A stretch of 64,000 bases of DNA from the NCBI RefSeq assembly GCF_000341735.1, contig NZ_KB455575.1, positions 914,852 to 978,851 on the forward strand, read 5' to 3'. This stretch comes from Methylotuvimicrobium buryatense 5G. GTDB lineage: Bacteria > Pseudomonadota > Gammaproteobacteria > Methylococcales > Methylomonadaceae. The notes beneath the pieces are model-generated. The model was not told the DNA's origin. It ran no database searches and saw only the letters and a program-made list of their open reading frames with translations. Every line of letters starts with the position of its first letter. Within the stretch, counting starts at the first letter, position 1. The position numbers and the translations under genes were made by a program. Shown in pieces: positions 1 through 9,139 of this stretch.

Positions 1-579
1 GGCTACCGCAAGCTGACCTTACGATTGCTAGCCGGGGAAGTTTGTTATTACCACCATGTCGGGGTGACCGGTGCGCATATCCCGGCGCACTTGGTGGTCG
101 GCTGGGAAAAAGGGGCGAAAGAACCATGGATCATCGTCAGCGACCAGCCCACCAATGGCGATACGCTCTATGAATATGGGCGGCGCTTCAACATCGAAGA
201 GGGCTTTTTGGATCACAAATCCAACGGTTTTCAGTGGGAGTCTTCGCAATTGCGCGAAACCGAGGTGCTTCAAAGGCTCTGTTTCATCATGGCTGTCGCC
301 ACCTTGGTGTTGGTTTGCCAAGGGGGTGCGATCGTTGCCTCAGGCAAGCGGCGGTGTGTCGATCCGCATTGGTTTCGCGGTTATAGCTATGCCCGTATCG
401 GCTGGGATTGGATCCGGCGAGCTTGCGCTCGCGGTGATGCCATCATTGACAGCCTAGTTCTGCACGCTTTGCACGACCCCGAGCCCGCTCGGGCGAGTAA
501 ACGGCAACCCGATCGATCCCGCTGGATGGATGATTTACCCTGCCGTATTTTCCTTTTTGCTATGCCATTAAGGAGTTAA
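1..579 (+). CDS. IS4-like transposase, 3' part (runs off left edge)
   Basis: The frame is open from base 1, so this is the C-terminal part of a longer gene; the TTG at 25 is probably internal. The visible protein has a region resembling the YREK signature of IS4-type DDE transposases: a Tyr/Arg stretch followed by FNIEEGFLDHKS, in which the Glu would be the third catalytic residue and the Lys the conserved basic partner. The tail is Arg-rich and has no recognisable domain. Whether the element is intact cannot be judged because the start and left end lie outside the window. No obvious terminal inverted repeat could be confirmed after the stop. The family call is by motif and is moderately sure. 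Confidence 0.6.
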   Translation, partial: GYRKLTLRLLAGEVCYYHHVGVTGAHIPAHLVVGWEKGAKEPWIIVSDQPTNGDTLYEYGRRFNIEEGFLDHKSNGFQWESSQLRETEVLQRLCFIMAVATLVLVCQGGAIVASGKRRCVDPHWFRGYSYARIGWDWIRRACARGDAIIDSLVLHALHDPEPARASKRQPDRSRWMDDLPCRIFLFAMPLRS

Positions 580-691
580 GAGTTTTGTCAGTCAATCAGG
601 CCTAACGACAGAGGCGCGAATATGGTTAAGGCTCGCGATGATTTTCGGTATCGTCGCCGTTTTGCTGCTGTTCGTTTGAAGATTTTGCCTG

Positions 692-906
692 TTTAGGATT
701 TGGTCGTAAATTTTGGTTGCTCGATTGGCAGGTGTCGGGGGCAGGGCAGATTTTTGCTCCTGCAAAATCTGCATTCATGCCATCCTTGGCAATCAGTCGC
801 CGCCGTCAAGCCTATAAGGATGTATTTACGACGTCCTGCCAAGCGAGTTACCGAATCCTCAACAAAGCGCATAGTTCCAGGGCGTTATTTATCACGAAAT
901 CCTTAG
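692..906. repeat. MITE-like element A with imperfect terminal inverted repeats
   Basis: The ends form imperfect inverted repeats: TTTAGGATTTGGTCGTAAAT at the left and ATTTATCACGAAATCCTTAG at the right. The interior, read on the minus strand, carries the motifs shared by the dispersed repeat family of this window (ACTCGCTTGGCAGGACG, a GGCTTGACGGCGG segment, TGCAGATTTTGCAGGAGCA and the end motif CACCTGCCAATCGAGC). Short open frames inside it are not genes. It fills most of the gap between the transposase fragment and the kinase gene; nothing else is recognisable at 580-691 or 907-924. Confidence 0.6.
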
Positions 907-924
907 TGAACTCGCAGTTACTTT

Positions 925-2808
925 TTAGAATAAACGGAATGTGTTCCTCATTTCTTTGCGCAGATAAGTATAGTCGACAATGATTTTCCAATCGTGTTTG
1001 ACATTAAATTCAATAGAATCCCAAGCGGCGATTTTAAAGACCTCTGCGCCGTCTTCGCGATAACTGTAATAACTGATGCTGTCGTCATCGATCATGACTA
1101 ATCTCCCGAAAGCCTGCAGCGAGGGTGATTGGCGGCTGACCGGGTCGATAAAAAGATTCGTACCGATATAGTCCGAATTGGCGTCATACAGGATCAAGCC
1201 ATCGTTACGCATGATCCAGATATCCGGTTGTATTTCATCCTGGTTCAGAATGGTCGCAAACAGTTTGGGCAGTATCTTTTCCGGGGACATTCTAGCTTCG
1301 AGGTATTCGACAATGCGACCGTCCTTTTTGATAGGCATTCGGTATTTTAGAATAAGTCGGTTATTTTCGAAATCGGCAATCGGTATTAGCTCATCGTTTT
1401 CTTCACTTGCGATAAACGCTCCTGTTAGCACTGAAATAGGTTGAATAAAAAACGAATCAAACTGCGGATAACGGTTTTGTAATTCTTCTAAGATCGACGA
1501 CTCGTCGATATCGCCGGAGCTGAGTTTTTCTGCCGCTTGGCTCAGAACGGAAAATACCAGTGCGATTTTCGATTGCAGCGCATGCGCGATGGAACGTGCT
1601 TGTTGCTGTGAGCGTTCTCCGTAAAAAGTGATTCGGCTTAAGGCTTGTTCGGCTTCATGTTTAGCTTCATGCATTTGGTGTGCATAATGAAGCGAAAAGC
1701 CCGCTCCGATACTAATTGCAATGAGTAGCAATGCGGTCAAGAAAACGGCAAATTTATTTTGTGCAAAAAAACGGCTTAATAATTCACGTCTTGAATAGGC
1801 ATAGACATTGACCATCCGTCCGTCACGAAAGGCCTTCAATTCTTCCGCGAATTTTCCGGCATCGGTAAAACGCTGCAAAGGGTTCTTATGCACGGCCTTT
1901 TCGCAGATTGCAATCAATTCAGGAGGTGCTGCAGTATTGAATTGTTTAGGAGAGGGAGTATCGGAATCCTTTTCTATTTGTTGCTGTACTGCGGAAATCG
2001 AGCCACGGTAAGGTTGGGTGCCGGTAATAATTTTATAGAGAATCACTCCTAAACTGTAAACATCCGATGTTTTATCCGCGTGGCCGCTGAATTGTTCCGG
2101 CGCCATATAGGCGGGTGTACCCAGCGCTTCCGATGTGCTTGAATCGCTTAAGCTATCGCGTTGGTGAGTGAGCGCTTCTCGATAAAAATAGGTATTGTCA
2201 TCATCGTCCAGCACCTGGGCTAATCCCCAGTCGACAACGATGGTTTCGCCGAAATTACCGACAATAATATTCGCGGGTTTTAAGTCGCGATGAATGACGC
2301 CTTTGGCATGAGCATAGGCCAAGGTATTGCAAACATCGATTAAAGTATCTAATAGTTGAATGCGTTGGTTGAATCCAGTTTTGGGATCGGTGTCGGATAT
2401 TTTTTCGAATTTCCGGGCCAGCGTTTCGCCTTTAATATAGCGCATCACATAATAAGGCCTACCGTCATTTCGTTGACCCAGTTCATAGACAGGGACAATG
2501 CCCGGGTGCTCAAGTTTTCCGGTAATTTTGGCTTCATGTAAAAACGAATGATCGAGTTCGACGTCACCGCTTAATTCATCCAGCATCTCCTTGACTGCGA
2601 CGCGCCTGCCGATGGTTTCGTCATAGGCCAGATAAACCCGACCTACACCGCCTTGACCGAGAATATCGAGTACGCTCAGATTCTTGAATCTTTGATTACC
2701 GGAATTTTTATTGTCGGGTTCAATAGTCAAAGGACGATTTGTGGCAAAACGTGTCGAGTCGTCTTCATCGATCAGCGATGTATTGGAATGGGATTCGTCG
2801 TTAAGCAT
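925..2808 (-). CDS. Membrane Ser/Thr protein kinase (Hanks type) with C-terminal sensor-like domain
   Basis: 627 residues. A kinase domain occupies roughly residues 43-320: glycine loop LGQGGVGRVYLAYD, catalytic Lys in VAVKEM, catalytic loop HRDLKPANI and the metal-binding motif as DWG instead of DFG, a variant seen in many bacterial kinases. One transmembrane helix follows at about 353-377. The C-terminal 240 residues are probably periplasmic and look like a Cache/PAS-type ligand sensor (segments such as WIMRNDGLILYDANS and a domain ending in DWKIIVDY). It likely transmits an external signal into Ser/Thr phosphorylation. It is the last gene of a three-gene minus-strand block with a second kinase and a SpoIIE-type phosphatase. 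Kinase assignment is firm; the sensor type is inferred. Confidence 0.9.
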   Translation of the reverse strand: MLNDESHSNTSLIDEDDSTRFATNRPLTIEPDNKNSGNQRFKNLSVLDILGQGGVGRVYLAYDETIGRRVAVKEMLDELSGDVELDHSFLHEAKITGKLEHPGIVPVYELGQRNDGRPYYVMRYIKGETLARKFEKISDTDPKTGFNQRIQLLDTLIDVCNTLAYAHAKGVIHRDLKPANIIVGNFGETIVVDWGLAQVLDDDDNTYFYREALTHQRDSLSDSSTSEALGTPAYMAPEQFSGHADKTSDVYSLGVILYKIITGTQPYRGSISAVQQQIEKDSDTPSPKQFNTAAPPELIAICEKAVHKNPLQRFTDAGKFAEELKAFRDGRMVNVYAYSRRELLSRFFAQNKFAVFLTALLLIAISIGAGFSLHYAHQMHEAKHEAEQALSRITFYGERSQQQARSIAHALQSKIALVFSVLSQAAEKLSSGDIDESSILEELQNRYPQFDSFFIQPISVLTGAFIASEENDELIPIADFENNRLILKYRMPIKKDGRIVEYLEARMSPEKILPKLFATILNQDEIQPDIWIMRNDGLILYDANSDYIGTNLFIDPVSRQSPSLQAFGRLVMIDDDSISYYSYREDGAEVFKIAAWDSIEFNVKHDWKIIVDYTYLRKEMRNTFRLF

Positions 2809-2948
2809 TTGACCTCGGCTGCTCTCAGGCGTGTGTTCTGTTGAATATTGTCATAGTCTTTATCTGCTTCGGCACTCTTTTATCAAAACGCATAAACTTT
2901 TACTAAAGGATAATTTAAAATTTTGCTTTGCAATGGGTATAAATTCGT

Positions 2949-4712
2949 TTAATTTAAGATTTTTTTCTTCAAAGCCAATAATTCGTCATGCTTGGGTATT
3001 GCTTCGAGCCCTTCTTCAATTTTGCTTAGGCTTTCATCGTATTTTCCTTGAGCATATAATTGCTGGGCTTGTTCTGCCAGGATATCGGCAATCTTCTTCA
3101 AACCGTTTTTGGCTTCTTTATTATAAGGGTCGATTTCGAGTGCTTGTCGATACGACCATAAAGCATTACTGCCGGTCGGGGCGGTCAGATAACCGACTTC
3201 AAAATGAATCTCGGCCAGTTCCAATAAGTCTTTAACCTTAAGTTGTTGTTTCGGCGTTAGCTCAATAATTTTATCTTGAAGCGGGTCGGTTTCCTGCGAT
3301 AGTTTGATATAGCCTCCGGTCGTAACGGCAATGGCTATTACAGCCGTTGTACCTAGAATAATCGGTAGGGGCGAACGTGGCTGCAAGTCGGTGATGAGCT
3401 GCTTGGCCGAGGGAGTGCGGTCCTTTCTTTCCAATGCTAAAGCGCGTTGCAAACCTTTCCACTGTCGACGACTTAGTCCGGGCACTGCTTTAGGCTGTAG
3501 ATTAAGCTCGTGGGCCTTGAGTGCCGATAATTTTCCGTAAGGATGTTTTCCAGTCAAAACTTCATAGATGACGCAAGCGAGCGCGTAAACATCGTCGCTA
3601 GGATCGGGCTCTTTATTAGAAAACATTTCCAGGCTGGCATAAGCCGGCGTTAATGCGCCTAAGTCCCTACGAGCATCGAAAATAGTTTCGTCCTGATCTT
3701 TATCGGGACGACTGACCGCACAGGCGATACCAAAATCGAGAACCTTGACTTCGCCGTTTTCTAATATCGAAACATTGCCCGGTTTAAAGTCGGAATGGAT
3801 GATGCCGTTTTTATGCGCATAAGCCAAAGCCAAGCACATGCCTTTGATAATGTGCCAAGCTTTTTTAAACGGCATGCCGTTTGGAATAACTTTATTGATG
3901 TAGTCTTTTAACGACTGTCCGGTCAATACTTCCATCGACATAAAAATATGAGATCGGTCTCTATCGAAGTCATAGACGGTAATGATATTCGGATGTGCCA
4001 GTGTTTGAGCTTTTCTCGTTTCCCGCTGAAGAGCAATATAAGAGGTCGGATTATCCTTGAATTCGTCGTTTAAAATTTTCAAGGCGACATAAGGGGATTT
4101 ATCTTGAGCTTCTTGTTTACGCAAGTCGAGTGCCTTATAAACGACGCCCATGCCACCGCTACCGAGCAATTCTTCGAGTATGAAACGGTCTTTTAGCACC
4201 GAGCCGATACCTATTTTTTCTGTTTCGGCTGAGCTAAACCCAGATGATCCGACGTATTTTGTGCCTCGAGTCGTATTAATCGTTTGTCCGGATGTTATAT
4301 CAACCGAGCTAACCGTCCCTCTTTGAGCAGTGGACTCGAAACGATCGGTCAACCGGGTTTTCTCTAGGTCAACATTCGGTTGAATGATTTCGCCCGGTTT
4401 AGGTGTACTGTTTTTTGTTGTTGGCCGGACGATGGTTTCATCATGATCGTGAGAGGACGTGCTTAGTCGTGTTTCGTTGTCATTGTCGGTATGATGCAGA
4501 GATAGGGTTGTTTGTGCGATTAAGCCCTGGTGAATTTGCTGTGGTAAATAGCCCTGTTCAAAGCAATCATCCAGCAACTTGCGCAGTTCGCCTGATTGTT
4601 CGGGATGTTCGCTAAGTAGCTGACGCATTTGTTTCGACAAATCGCCGAAGGTTGTTTCACCTTCGCGGAAAGAATTTAATACCTGAACAAAGTGGCTTAA
4701 TGGGGTTTCCAT
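2949..4712 (-). CDS. Ser/Thr protein kinase with C-terminal TPR-like region, non-RD type
   Basis: I use the ATG at 4712 (587 residues). The frame is open to 5036, but that extension crosses a heptanucleotide repeat array and has no protein-like character. Residues 1-75 form a small helical domain, then a low-complexity linker. The kinase domain at about 180-440 has LGSGGMGVVYKALD, VALKIL, the catalytic loop HSDFKPGN (Ser in place of the usual Arg of HRD) and an intact DFG. One transmembrane helix lies near residues 463-482. The C-terminus resembles one or two TPR units (ALEIDPYNKEAKNGL, EEGLEAIPKHDELLAL). Its neighbours are another kinase downstream and a phosphatase upstream, suggesting a shared signalling circuit. 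Confidence 0.88.
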   Translation of the reverse strand: METPLSHFVQVLNSFREGETTFGDLSKQMRQLLSEHPEQSGELRKLLDDCFEQGYLPQQIHQGLIAQTTLSLHHTDNDNETRLSTSSHDHDETIVRPTTKNSTPKPGEIIQPNVDLEKTRLTDRFESTAQRGTVSSVDITSGQTINTTRGTKYVGSSGFSSAETEKIGIGSVLKDRFILEELLGSGGMGVVYKALDLRKQEAQDKSPYVALKILNDEFKDNPTSYIALQRETRKAQTLAHPNIITVYDFDRDRSHIFMSMEVLTGQSLKDYINKVIPNGMPFKKAWHIIKGMCLALAYAHKNGIIHSDFKPGNVSILENGEVKVLDFGIACAVSRPDKDQDETIFDARRDLGALTPAYASLEMFSNKEPDPSDDVYALACVIYEVLTGKHPYGKLSALKAHELNLQPKAVPGLSRRQWKGLQRALALERKDRTPSAKQLITDLQPRSPLPIILGTTAVIAIAVTTGGYIKLSQETDPLQDKIIELTPKQQLKVKDLLELAEIHFEVGYLTAPTGSNALWSYRQALEIDPYNKEAKNGLKKIADILAEQAQQLYAQGKYDESLSKIEEGLEAIPKHDELLALKKKILN

Positions 4713-4784
4713 GATTTTCCAGTGAATCGGTTTTATAACGGCTCTTAATGAGCAAAATGGTATAGCGAATAATAGGCGGGTAAT

Positions 4785-4847
4785 AGTGAATGGTGAATGG
4801 TGAATGGTAAATAGTAAAAGGTGAAAGGTGAAAGGTGAATAGTCAAT
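4785..4847. repeat. Degenerate heptad array (consensus GGTGAAT, 9 units)
   Basis: Nine consecutive 7-bp units can be read: AGTGAAT, GGTGAAT twice, GGTAAAT, AGTAAAA, GGTGAAA twice, GGTGAAT and AGTCAAT. It is the complement of the heptad array at 5092-5154, so the two arrays are inverted relative to each other. It lies in the leader of the downstream kinase gene. Confidence 0.85.
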
Positions 4848-5091
4848 GATTAGCCGGACGAGGTTTTGTAAACCCGTCCGTAACGTTTTTAAGGTAGGAA
4901 AGGCATCAATCGCGTAACCTAGTATGACTGGGACAACGGGAAGTCCTTGAAGAAAGGTACGCATTGTCAACCTTCCGGTGCTTGTAAAAAAGCGGAAATG
5001 TCCCCACCAACTGCAGCAATAGCGCAGACCATTCAATTCAATCGAGAAAAATTAATAAGTATTTCCGAACCTAAATCCAAGCAAGCAGTCC

Positions 5092-5154
5092 ATTCACTAT
5101 TCACTATTCACTATTCACTATTCACTATTCACTATTCACTATTCACTATTCACC
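5092..5154. repeat. Heptad array (ATTCACT)8 plus one variant unit
   Basis: Eight perfect ATTCACT units followed by ATTCACC, 63 bp in all. On the minus strand the array contains the last codons and TAG stop (5139-5141) of the phosphatase gene. Translation enters from the 5154 side and stops early in the array, so changes in copy number beyond the stop would not alter the protein. The 244 bp between the two arrays (4848-5091) hold no recognisable gene. Confidence 0.92.
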
Positions 5155-7409
5155 CTCTTAAACACCATCAGCGTGATATCGTCATTAAACACTTCGGTTT
5201 GGCAAAATTGTTTGAGCCGTTGAACAATATTATCGATGATGTCGTTCGGCTCGTATTCAATGGACTGAGAAAAAATATTTACGAGCCGTTCGGTACCGAA
5301 AAAGTCGCCTTGGGGGTTTTCCGCCTCGGTCAAGCCATCTGTGTAAAGTAGTAAACAATCGCCTTCGGCCAGCACGGTTCTTTTTTCCTCGAAATCGACA
5401 TGCTCGCGTATGCCGACGATCAGTCCGTCCGTGTCGAGTTGTTCGCATTGAGCTCGAGCACGACGGTAAAGTAGAGGGGTTGGGTGTCCGGCATTGGAAT
5501 ACCTTAGGTGGTGAGTTTGCGTATCGTATTGCAAGTAAAACAAGGTGATAAAGTAGTCGGAATGGTTGAGATCGGCAAACAGAAAGTCGTTTAACACATT
5601 GAGCGTTTGCGCCGGCGATGCCGGCCAATGCGCTTGCGCCCTAATGGCGCTTCTTGCCGAAACCATAAATAAAGCGGGTCCCACAGCATGGCCGGAGACG
5701 TCGGCAATGACCATGTCGAGATGAGTGTCGTCGCGGTAAAAATAATCGAAATAATCGCCTCCGACTTGCGTAGCAGGTAGACAAAACCCGGTGATCTTGA
5801 ACTGATCCGACATAACCGGTGCAGAGGGAAGCAAGGATGCTTGTATGTTTTGAGCAATTCTCATTTCGTTTTGTGCAATGGCCAAATTGACCTGGGCCAT
5901 GCGTATTTGGCGTTCAGCGGCTTTTCGACCGGTAATGTCATGCACAAATCCACTGAATTCGTAAGCATGGCCAATTTTTAGCGGCGCGACACTCAGTTCG
6001 ATAGGAAATTCGACACCATCCTTACGTAAAGCGATCTGTTCAGTTAGTTTATTCAAAACCGGGCTTTTGCCGGTTTGCAAAAAGGTTTGTAGTTCGTCGT
6101 TCAGCGGTTTACGAAAGCGCTTAGGTACAATCAACCCGGCGACATTTTGCCCTATCGCTTCCTCGCGCGACCATCCGAACATGAGTTCTGCCCTTTGGTT
6201 CCAATCGGTAATGATGCCGTAGGAATCCATGATGATGATGGCATTGAGCGCGGTTTCTATAATCAATCGTGTTCTTTTTTCGCTTTCTATCAATGCGTCT
6301 TCATAATGTTTACGTGCAGTGATGTCCCGATCTACACCTCGCCATTTAATCAAATTGCCTTGTTTGTCGGTAATCGGTAATCCAGTGGATTCGGCGATTA
6401 CTTCGTGTCCGTCCTTATGACGATAATGATTAAGGAGCGAATAGAAAGGTTTATGTACCGAAGAAAAGGGCTGAAAGCTGGTTTGATCTTGAGGTGTCAA
6501 CAGTTCCGTATAGTGCCTTCCTAAGACGGCTTCAGGGGTAAAGCCGATGATGGTTTCGACCGCATTACTGCTATAGATGTAATATCCGTTCGGATCTTGC
6601 TCCCACAGCCATTCTCCTGTCATTTCTGCCATTTGCCGAAAACGCTCCTCGCTTTCTTTTAATGCCGCTTCAAAATGCTTGCGTTCGGTGATATCTTCCT
6701 CGACAGCGAGAACGTGGGTGATTTGGCCTTGGCTGTTTTTTATGGTACTGATGCTTTCAAACGCCCAGTAATCTTCACCGTTTTTCTTTTGATTTTTGAT
6801 TTCTCCGCGCCACTCGCCCCGGCTTAACAGTTGTTGCCACATATTAAGATATTGCTCGGTGGTTGTATCGCCCGATTGTAAAATTTTTGGGTTAAAACCG
6901 AGTAGCTCTTCCTTAGAGTATCCGGTCATTTCACAGAATTTCGGATTAATGTATTCGATGCGTCCGGAAGGGTTGGTGATAATAACTGCACTTGCGCTTT
7001 GCTCGACGGCTCTGAGCATTAAAATAAGGTTGATGTCGAGCTGAGTCTTTTCACCGAGTTTTTGAATCAGCAAAGCAAATCGGCTTGCATTATCGGCTTC
7101 GCTTGAAGCAAGGCGGCATAATGAAATCAATGCGGGAAATGGCGAATCGGTTGCATCCTTCAGTTCGGCTTGAAAACTGACGCTGGTTTGCTCGAAAGTC
7201 ATTTTCCCCAGCATTTCCTGCCAAAAATTCGCTGGATTAGCCTTCGATAACAGTTTATCGATGGGCTTAGCGATGAGTTGTTGCGTTTGATAACCGAAAA
7301 GCGCGATCGCGCTTTCGTTGACCGCTTCGATAACCGGTGTCGAAGGTGTCCGATTTCCAATGCTGGCGATGATTAAGCTTAAAACCGGACCGTCGATAAA
7401 CGAATGCAT
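5139..7409 (-). CDS. Multi-PAS sensor with SpoIIE/PP2C-type phosphatase domain (RsbU-like)
   Basis: 756 residues, ATG at 7409, no signal peptide or membrane helix. There are four PAS-like modules in tandem: about 1-120 (weakest), 130-250 (NPKFCEMTGYSKEELLG, ending VEEDITERK), 253-375 (ending VDRDITARK) and 376-505 (ending VHDITGRK). A coiled linker leads into a SpoIIE/PP2C domain (about 510-756) with the expected metal-binding motifs GGDYFDY, DVSGHAVGPALFM, NAGHPTPLLY, LYTDGLTEA and a final DDITLMVF. Such proteins dephosphorylate partner proteins in response to cytoplasmic signals, classically anti-anti-sigma factors. Here it precedes two Ser/Thr kinases, so it may act on their substrates or on the kinases; that link is inference. 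Confidence 0.9.
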   Translation of the reverse strand: MHSFIDGPVLSLIIASIGNRTPSTPVIEAVNESAIALFGYQTQQLIAKPIDKLLSKANPANFWQEMLGKMTFEQTSVSFQAELKDATDSPFPALISLCRLASSEADNASRFALLIQKLGEKTQLDINLILMLRAVEQSASAVIITNPSGRIEYINPKFCEMTGYSKEELLGFNPKILQSGDTTTEQYLNMWQQLLSRGEWRGEIKNQKKNGEDYWAFESISTIKNSQGQITHVLAVEEDITERKHFEAALKESEERFRQMAEMTGEWLWEQDPNGYYIYSSNAVETIIGFTPEAVLGRHYTELLTPQDQTSFQPFSSVHKPFYSLLNHYRHKDGHEVIAESTGLPITDKQGNLIKWRGVDRDITARKHYEDALIESEKRTRLIIETALNAIIIMDSYGIITDWNQRAELMFGWSREEAIGQNVAGLIVPKRFRKPLNDELQTFLQTGKSPVLNKLTEQIALRKDGVEFPIELSVAPLKIGHAYEFSGFVHDITGRKAAERQIRMAQVNLAIAQNEMRIAQNIQASLLPSAPVMSDQFKITGFCLPATQVGGDYFDYFYRDDTHLDMVIADVSGHAVGPALFMVSARSAIRAQAHWPASPAQTLNVLNDFLFADLNHSDYFITLFYLQYDTQTHHLRYSNAGHPTPLLYRRARAQCEQLDTDGLIVGIREHVDFEEKRTVLAEGDCLLLYTDGLTEAENPQGDFFGTERLVNIFSQSIEYEPNDIIDNIVQRLKQFCQTEVFNDDITLMVFKRVNSE

Positions 7410-7469
7410 GTTAATCGGTTTACATAATAGTTTGAATCAAGAGAGTGGGCAGCAGTAGTCAATCAAAGT

Positions 7470-8483
7470 TTAAAAAAACTTTGGATTATCGGCAACAAAG
7501 CCATGTACCTTCGATTTGGGTTTAAAGTCCGGGGCTATCCAAGGTTGAATATCTTCATCGATTAAGTATTCAGCCAGCCATTGCGCTTGCCCGCGTATCG
7601 GCAAAATAAAAGCATAGAGTTTACCGTTTGGCAATTCGGCAACGTCGCCGATTGCAAAGATAGCCGGGTCAGTGGTTTGCATGAATGAATTCACCTTTAT
7701 CCCTCGGTTTACGGCCAGTCCCGCGGCCGCGGCCAATTCAGTCCGTGGCTTGAATCCGCAAGAGACTAAAGCTGCATCGAATTTACCGCCGTTATTGGAA
7801 TTGACAAGTATTTCGCCGCCTTTCTTGTCGATGCCAGCGACAGATTGGTTGAATAAAACGTTAACTCCGCTATCTTTCAAGATTTTAAGCAGTTTTGCCG
7901 AGTCGTCATTGCTTAGTTGCCGCTCCATCAAGCGATCCATGGCATGAAACAGGCTGACTTTATCGCCGGAAACGGCTAAATCCGACGCTACTTCGCAACC
8001 GATTAAGCCGCCGCCGATAATAGCCCAATGAGGCGATTTGTTCTTGTCCAACAACGTTTGGCGAATCTGACGTAATTCTTTGAGGTCGGCAAGGCTGTTA
8101 AGGAGATAAAAATTATTGCGATCGGCTATTAAGGTCGGCGGGATGAAGGCTGAGGAACCTTGGGCTAAAACTAGAGCATCATATCCTATAGTCGTTTTTA
8201 TTGATCCGGCTACCAGATTGACGATTTTATGGTGGCGATCGATAACCTCCGCTTCGGTCTCTGTTAGAATTTCAATCCCTTTTTGGCGAATAGTTTCAAA
8301 AGTTTTGAGAATGATGGAGTGCTCTATATCCTCCTTGCTAAAGCCGTGAGAAAGCAACGGCCGAGAATAAAAACCGTCGCTTTCTCGTGTCACCACGGTG
8401 ATGCGAGCGGCCGGGCTTAAACTATGTAGTTTTTCGGCAAACGTTATGCCGGCAAACCCCGATCCGATTATCACGACTTTCAT
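7470..8483 (-). CDS. FAD/NAD(P)-dependent reductase, probably rubredoxin reductase
   Basis: 337 residues. The N-terminus VVIIGSGFAGITFAEKL is the FAD-binding GxGxxG fold and the middle IIGGGLIGCEVASDLA is the NAD(P)H-binding Rossmann motif; the FAD-binding FAIGDVAE motif follows near residue 275. Size and motif order fit rubredoxin-NAD(P)+ reductase or related pyridine nucleotide-disulfide oxidoreductases without the redox disulfide. The gene begins 11 bp after the rubredoxin gene stop, so the two almost certainly form an electron-transfer pair moving electrons from NAD(P)H to rubredoxin. Placement after hypA suggests a role tied to hydrogenase maturation or oxygen protection, but this is inferred from position only. 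Confidence 0.85.
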   Translation of the reverse strand: MKVVIIGSGFAGITFAEKLHSLSPAARITVVTRESDGFYSRPLLSHGFSKEDIEHSIILKTFETIRQKGIEILTETEAEVIDRHHKIVNLVAGSIKTTIGYDALVLAQGSSAFIPPTLIADRNNFYLLNSLADLKELRQIRQTLLDKNKSPHWAIIGGGLIGCEVASDLAVSGDKVSLFHAMDRLMERQLSNDDSAKLLKILKDSGVNVLFNQSVAGIDKKGGEILVNSNNGGKFDAALVSCGFKPRTELAAAAGLAVNRGIKVNSFMQTTDPAIFAIGDVAELPNGKLYAFILPIRGQAQWLAEYLIDEDIQPWIAPDFKPKSKVHGFVADNPKFF

Positions 8484-8494
8484 GGTAATAGCAC

Positions 8495-8662
8495 TTAGAA
8501 GGGTTCGAAAGCGCTTTTTTCAGCTCCGCACTCAGGGCAAACCCAATCATCGGGAATATCTTCCCAACGAGTGCCGGGTTCGATTCCGCTATCCGGGTCG
8601 CCTAATTGCTCGTCGTAAATATGTCCGCATTCTAAACATTGATATTTTTTATAATCTGCCAT
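8495..8662 (-). CDS. Rubredoxin
   Basis: A 55-residue protein starting [18 protein letters not shown]. It contains the two rubredoxin knuckles, CLECG (residues 9-13) and CPECG (42-46), with the usual aromatic and acidic spacing (W33, W40, [11 protein letters not shown]). The four cysteines bind a single iron for one-electron transfer in the cytoplasm. The stop is 11 bp before the rubredoxin reductase start, and the gene lies 126 bp after hypA on the same strand. Rubredoxins encoded within hydrogenase clusters (HupI-type) are known to help protect or assemble [NiFe] hydrogenases in air; whether this is one of those is inferred from context. Confidence 0.95.
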   Translation of the reverse strand: MADYKKYQCLECGHIYDEQLGDPDSGIEPGTRWEDIPDDWVCPECGAEKSAFEPF

Positions 8663-8788
8663 AACGTTGCCTTACTTAATGATGGATGAAATAGTCGTAC
8701 CAAACACAATTTTCTATGAAATACCGATAGTGATTTATTTATAACTCAATTAGCTAAGCCAAGGCAAACATGAGTTTTAACATAACAG

Positions 8789-9139
8789 TCAAGCCAAGGT
8801 ATCCAGTTCAAGCCTTTCGAGAATCATTTCGCTGCCGGCAGTAAGCCGAGTATCCCGGCTTTGGCAGACTGGGCAATAGAGCCGATTAGCCGGCACCTCC
8901 GACTCGATGCCGCACTGTTCACAGGCTATTTTCGCCGGTTGTCGTTCAATAATCAAAACGGCACCATCGGCTATGGTATCGACGCGATTGATTTCAAATG
9001 CGCTTTGCAGCAATAAGGGCTCTACACCCGATAAAACACCGATTTTAACCGTGATGCTGGCAACTGTTGTTGCTTGATTTTGCCGGGCCAGATTTTTTAC
9101 TTGATCCAGCAAATCCTCGCATAGCGAGAGTTCATGCAT
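8789..9139 (-). CDS. hypA: Hydrogenase nickel-insertion protein HypA
   Basis: 116 residues from the ATG at 9139. I prefer this to the frame's earlier start at 9148 because HypA proteins begin Met-His-Glu, with the N-terminal residues acting as nickel ligands, and this start gives MHELSLCEDLL. The zinc site is present as two CxxC knuckles (CEQC and CPVC, about residues 73-93). HypA delivers nickel to the hydrogenase large subunit, usually with HypB. It overlaps the hypC stop by 8 bp, so the two are translationally coupled. No hypB, hypD or hypF is in the window. Confidence 0.95.
   Translation of the reverse strand: MHELSLCEDLLDQVKNLARQNQATTVASITVKIGVLSGVEPLLLQSAFEINRVDTIADGAVLIIERQPAKIACEQCGIESEVPANRLYCPVCQSRDTRLTAGSEMILERLELDTLA

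Noticed and set aside
4713-5036. N-terminal extension of the second kinase
   Set aside because: It runs through heptad repeats and low-complexity sequence; a well-placed ATG at 4712 starts the recognisable protein.
5092-5154. CRISPR-like repeat array
   Set aside because: The unit is 7 bp with no spacers, so it is a simple heptamer array, not a CRISPR array.
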